A stretch of DNA of 64,000 nt from Centroberyx gerrardi (lineage: Eukaryota > Chordata > Actinopteri > Beryciformes > Berycidae), in assembly GCF_048128805.1 (NCBI RefSeq), contig NC_136006.1, positions 7,230,179 to 7,294,178 on the forward strand, written 5' to 3'. Below the pieces are notes generated by a model, which did no database searches, had not been told where the DNA came from, and saw only the letters and a program-made list of their open reading frames with translations. Positions 60,257 through 64,000 of this stretch are shown here, in pieces. The translations under genes and the position numbers were made by a program. Position 1 is the first letter of the stretch. The number at the start of each line of letters is the position of its first letter.

Positions 60257-63200
60257 GCCTTTACTTTTATTCACTTTATTGTAGAACTTTTTTTATATAT
60301 ATTATTAAAATAATGCAGTTCTAAGTTCAGTTCAGTTTGAGTATGTGAAAGACCACATGCAGTAAGATTGGTTTGTTTTGTTTTGTTTTGTTTTAAGCAA
60401 CCCATAAATTCTAATCTGAGTAAATTTTAAATGAGTTACCTCATAGAGATATGTTGTGTTATATCTCTATGAGTTACCTTTTACACCAATTACTTCTAGG
60501 TAGGTAAAATTCAGCAAACTAAAAGTACTTCTGCTTGAGTAGGATATTTCTGTACTCTTTCCACCCCTGCCATTTATTTCCCACCGACTTGAACTCGTTC
60601 TTACGACATCCCAAACTCGGAAACAGGAGTTTACGAGGAGCACTTGAACGCAGCAAAAGTCTATAATTACAGCAGAGACAACGGAATCAGACGAAGAGGA
60701 GCGGCCAGGGATCTCTCTGTAAGTAATCAATCCTTCTACATACATTTAAACATTTAATTTCAGTTTTCTTCAGACATGAAACGCCTTGGCTTACTATTTC
60801 AGAGCTCAAAGATTTTGTTTTCGTTTTGGATCGAAAACAATCTGTAAGAGGAGATCTCTAAAAAAAAAAAAAAGTTCATCTCCCCTCCGCTTCACGATAT
60901 TGAGCAACAACTCGTCTTTTATAACTTTTCCTCTGTTTGTCGATCGGCTTACTCTTCATCAGAATAAGCAATTTACAGATGAAACTAACCGACTTTGTGT
61001 TGATACATAAAACAGTGAAACACTTTGTTGTTGTTGCCGTGGGAGACTGAACCGTGAATTAACGGGTCGCATTCTTTTCAAAGGGGATGTCAAGCCATTC
61101 GCAGTGAATGCCTCAGGCTGGCAGGGTCTTCACTAACTTACACAACAAGGATGCTTGGACTAAACCAAAATAACTTCATTAACACTGTACTAAGATGCGG
61201 CTATCATAGGAGATAGATAGGATAGATCGTTTAGGAGAAAGTCACACATTAATCATCATCATTAATGGCAAGATATTGGTATCAAAAAGTACCATAGTAA
61301 CCATGTAACACACTTCAGACAGATGTACTCTTAAAATGATGTGTTTATTATGTGTTTATGTGCATTTTTAACGCGAGATATATTAACAACATTGTGTCAA
61401 TGTTGAAAAGTAGACTGTAACAGTTGTGCCAAAAAATGTCCACAGATGTGTTCAAAGTGACACATCCTTTTTAAGACAGCAAAACTGAAAGTAGGCTACA
61501 CAGGCCTATTGGGATATTCTAGGAATATGAACATTATTTAATACCACAGGAGATAAAAATAAGGCTGTGCACAAATAATGGATATTATTTATATTATTAA
61601 CAACCGAGTGATAAAAAGAGACATACCTGAAGAAGATGGTTGTATTTTGGGTATAGGTCAATTCATTACTGTAGTAAGTAAAAGTAAAAGTGAATAGGCC
61701 TAGTGTATTTCCAAATGTAGGTTACTGTGACACAGGAAACTGTCTTGTTTTTAGCCCTTTTCTACTCCAGAGTATGAGTTGTAGTTGGCATGATAAGAGT
61801 CAGCTCAGATAACCTGAACAAACTGTTGGTTTTTGGTTTTGTTGGCTAGCTAACTAGCCAGCAGGCTAATTTGAAGCAACCAGTGTTAATGTTAACATGC
61901 AACTACTAGTCACTGCTAACACTAGCTTCTACTAGATATGTCCGCTGGTGCACAAATCAGATGTGTTTAGCCTGTAAGTCAGTGATATTTAGCTGATCAG
62001 ATGGTTAGCTAACAAGCTGACATCTAAGCACAAAATCATTCAGATGCATAGTGGCGAAATGATCAGTTCCCCATCAAAAACAGCACAGAAATGAACCATG
62101 TCTATTCAGTTCTGTTGATTGCCAAGTTGAATGTTCAGAAACACAGCCAGCTGTTCTCAGCCTGTTGTCCAAGAGCTGGAGACCTCCAATATGGCCGCCT
62201 GCGAGTGCGTTAAGTCACCTGAAAGCCCTTTATTGGAATATTCTACAAATATTATAGTGATTTTTCATTCATTAATTCATACATTCAGACCTTCATTCAT
62301 TCAGGTAAACTGCAGATAGGCTACCAGATTTGTCAAGTGAGTTAGACATGTACTTTAAAGTAGCCTAAGCCCCTCTTCCATAGCCTGGGTCCCTTCTCAT
62401 ACTCCCACAACTGTTTATTTTCTAGATATCACGCAAAATCTAGCAACAATCACATGTTATTTTGCTAGCTTCCCATAGCATCCCTCCCATTCGTTTCCAG
62501 CGGAGATCCCTGTTTTCTGCCCTGTAATGTCCAGATTCTTTTTTTGTGTTACTCTGCCCTCATCCCTTAAACTTGCTGTCATATCAGTGAAATATATCTG
62601 AATTCTTCACCTCAAATAGCAAACAAGAGAAGATCCCTGTTAGGACCAGGTGTTTGGACAAGGCAGAGCGAGGTGTGTTGGTACAATGGTGAACGCTGGT
62701 CGTGACCTCAGAGCTGTTTGCTCATGTGACCGCTTGATAAGATGTAGGAGAGAGGCGGGTCAAGGTGACGCGAAGGGAAAACTTTCAGTAACTTGTGTAA
62801 CAGCCGATGGTCAGTGTGTCATTGTGGAAAAGTTGAGTTTATCCCCTCGGTGATAGAAGATGCAGCGTGGGAAATGAATGTGTTGAGGAATAAAATCGGA
62901 AAGCCTTTGTTGCTATCACCAATATTGTTTTATTTGTATTTTATGTATGTGTGTGTGTGTGTTGTATGTGTGGCTGAAAGGGTATTTTATTTATGTGGAG
63001 TGTATTTTATATATGCGTATTGTATTTCCTTATCGGTTTATTGTCACTATTCTTGTCTTTTAATGTGAAGCACATTGAGCTCGCCTGTGTATGAAAAGTG
63101 CTACACAAATAAAATTGACTTGATTTGACTCGACCAAACAGATAGAGCCAAAGCATTAGTGTTAAACTGATTAAAGGGGCACTTATCTTTATGAATATTG

Positions 63201-64000
63201 TGAAAGGTTGTTGAAGTGAATCATCGGTTTCCTCAGCTTCAATGTTCAACTTTTTTTTTGACAGCGATGACTCAATCAGTGGTTTCCCTTTTCCAAGGTC
63301 ACATACAACCACATAGATAACAGTTGCAAGCATTTTGGTCCTAAAACCCACTATTGGTCATTTTCACTTGCTGGGGTTGGGATGCAATCAAATATATACA
63401 CTTCCACACTCTTTATTTTGAGATTTGAATTGGAGTTGTTGTTATCAGGTGTAAATCTACAGTACAGTATGTAATCTCCTGAAGTTTTAATAGTCGTGCT
63501 GATAAACAAAGAAGAAATCCCTAAAACGGGGTGATATTTTCCATGGAAACCAGTTTGCAGGATGATAAACTACATTTTCATTGCGGTTTCCCCCCGAAAA
63601 CTGCCATTAATTAAGGATAAATTACAGAGAAAAATAGACAGTTGTTTGTAGCGTGACAGCGAAATGTCCAGATATCAAGGTATCAGTGTGGTGTGTGTTG
63701 CAGTAATGAATTTAAAATACATAAATAGCATTATTAGTAGGACTGCACAATCATGTATAATCGTACATCGAGATTTTTGTTTCCACAAGTAAGAATGGTA
63801 TAATAGTGTCATATCATGTAACATTTAATTTCATCTAGAGTGTCCGCTGTAGTTGAAAATAGTCAAGATGTTGATATAAGTGCCTGCCAAAAGTGTAGTA
63901 ATATCATTTTTGCTCCCCAAATTATTAAGTAATCATGATTGTAGTCAGAGAAATTACCAACTTTACACCACACAAGCGCGGTTAGTGACTGGAGGGATTT
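60257..64000. other. Gene-free stretch after the fold-back element
   Basis: AT-rich sequence with one exon-like segment ending in a strong donor at about 60718 and a retroposon tail near 63060. Short frames at 62650-62853 and 63007-63351 are not recognised. Confidence 0.45.
62905..63125 (+). repeat. Retroposon tail fragment
   Basis: aatgtgaagcacattgagct followed by gtatgaaaagtgctacacaa and ataaaattgacttgatttga is the typical 3' end of fish retroposons. The left limit is uncertain. Confidence 0.4.

Noticed and set aside
62650..62853. Cys-rich 67-residue frame
   Set aside because: Cysteine spacing fits no known zinc or disulfide motif and no splice context supports it.

Overview
The window looks like teleost fish nuclear DNA, probably from a spiny-rayed (percomorph) species. 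The evidence is two vertebrate genes split by short GT-AG introns, very frequent (CA)n/(GA)n microsatellites, and many short inverted-repeat elements of the kind found in fish. Nothing bacterial, organellar or viral was seen. The species call is inference.

Layout. Positions 1 to about 39,100 hold no protein-coding gene that I can recognise. This stretch carries microsatellites, several non-autonomous DNA transposons (some with clear target-site duplications), two 5'-truncated L1-like LINE fragments on the minus strand, and repeat-poor AT-rich blocks that look like distal regulatory DNA or introns of a large gene lying outside the window. Positions 39,176-49,963 hold gtpbp8 (7 coding exons, 286 aa, plus strand), a mitochondrial EngB/YihA-type GTPase. 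About 1.6 kb downstream on the same strand, 51,588-56,713 holds slc10a2 (6 coding exons, 374 aa), the apical sodium/bile acid cotransporter, with a poly(A) signal at 57,662. From 57.7 to 64 kb there is no recognised gene. This part is dominated by a 1.3-kb palindromic fold-back element at 58,946-60,249 with minisatellite arms.

How the parts relate. The two genes are neighbours in tandem, but their known roles differ (mitochondrial ribosome biogenesis versus intestinal bile-acid uptake), so nothing here suggests an operon-like link. The introns of both genes have been colonised by one Tc1-like MITE family: one copy in gtpbp8 intron 5, one in intron 6, and two inverted copies bracketing slc10a2 exon 4. 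A (TG)17 tract sits 7 bp before gtpbp8 exon 3, which encodes the GTPase P-loop.

Most unusual signals: (1) two fold-back elements (8,690-9,157 and 58,946-60,249) built alike, with palindromic ends, an internal minisatellite and 7-8-bp flanking duplications; (2) a set of otherwise different MITEs that all start TTAAAG and end CTTTAA; (3) transposon copies and a microsatellite placed where they could affect splicing. Coordinates of exons were derived by hand from reading frames and splice sites; no database search was possible.
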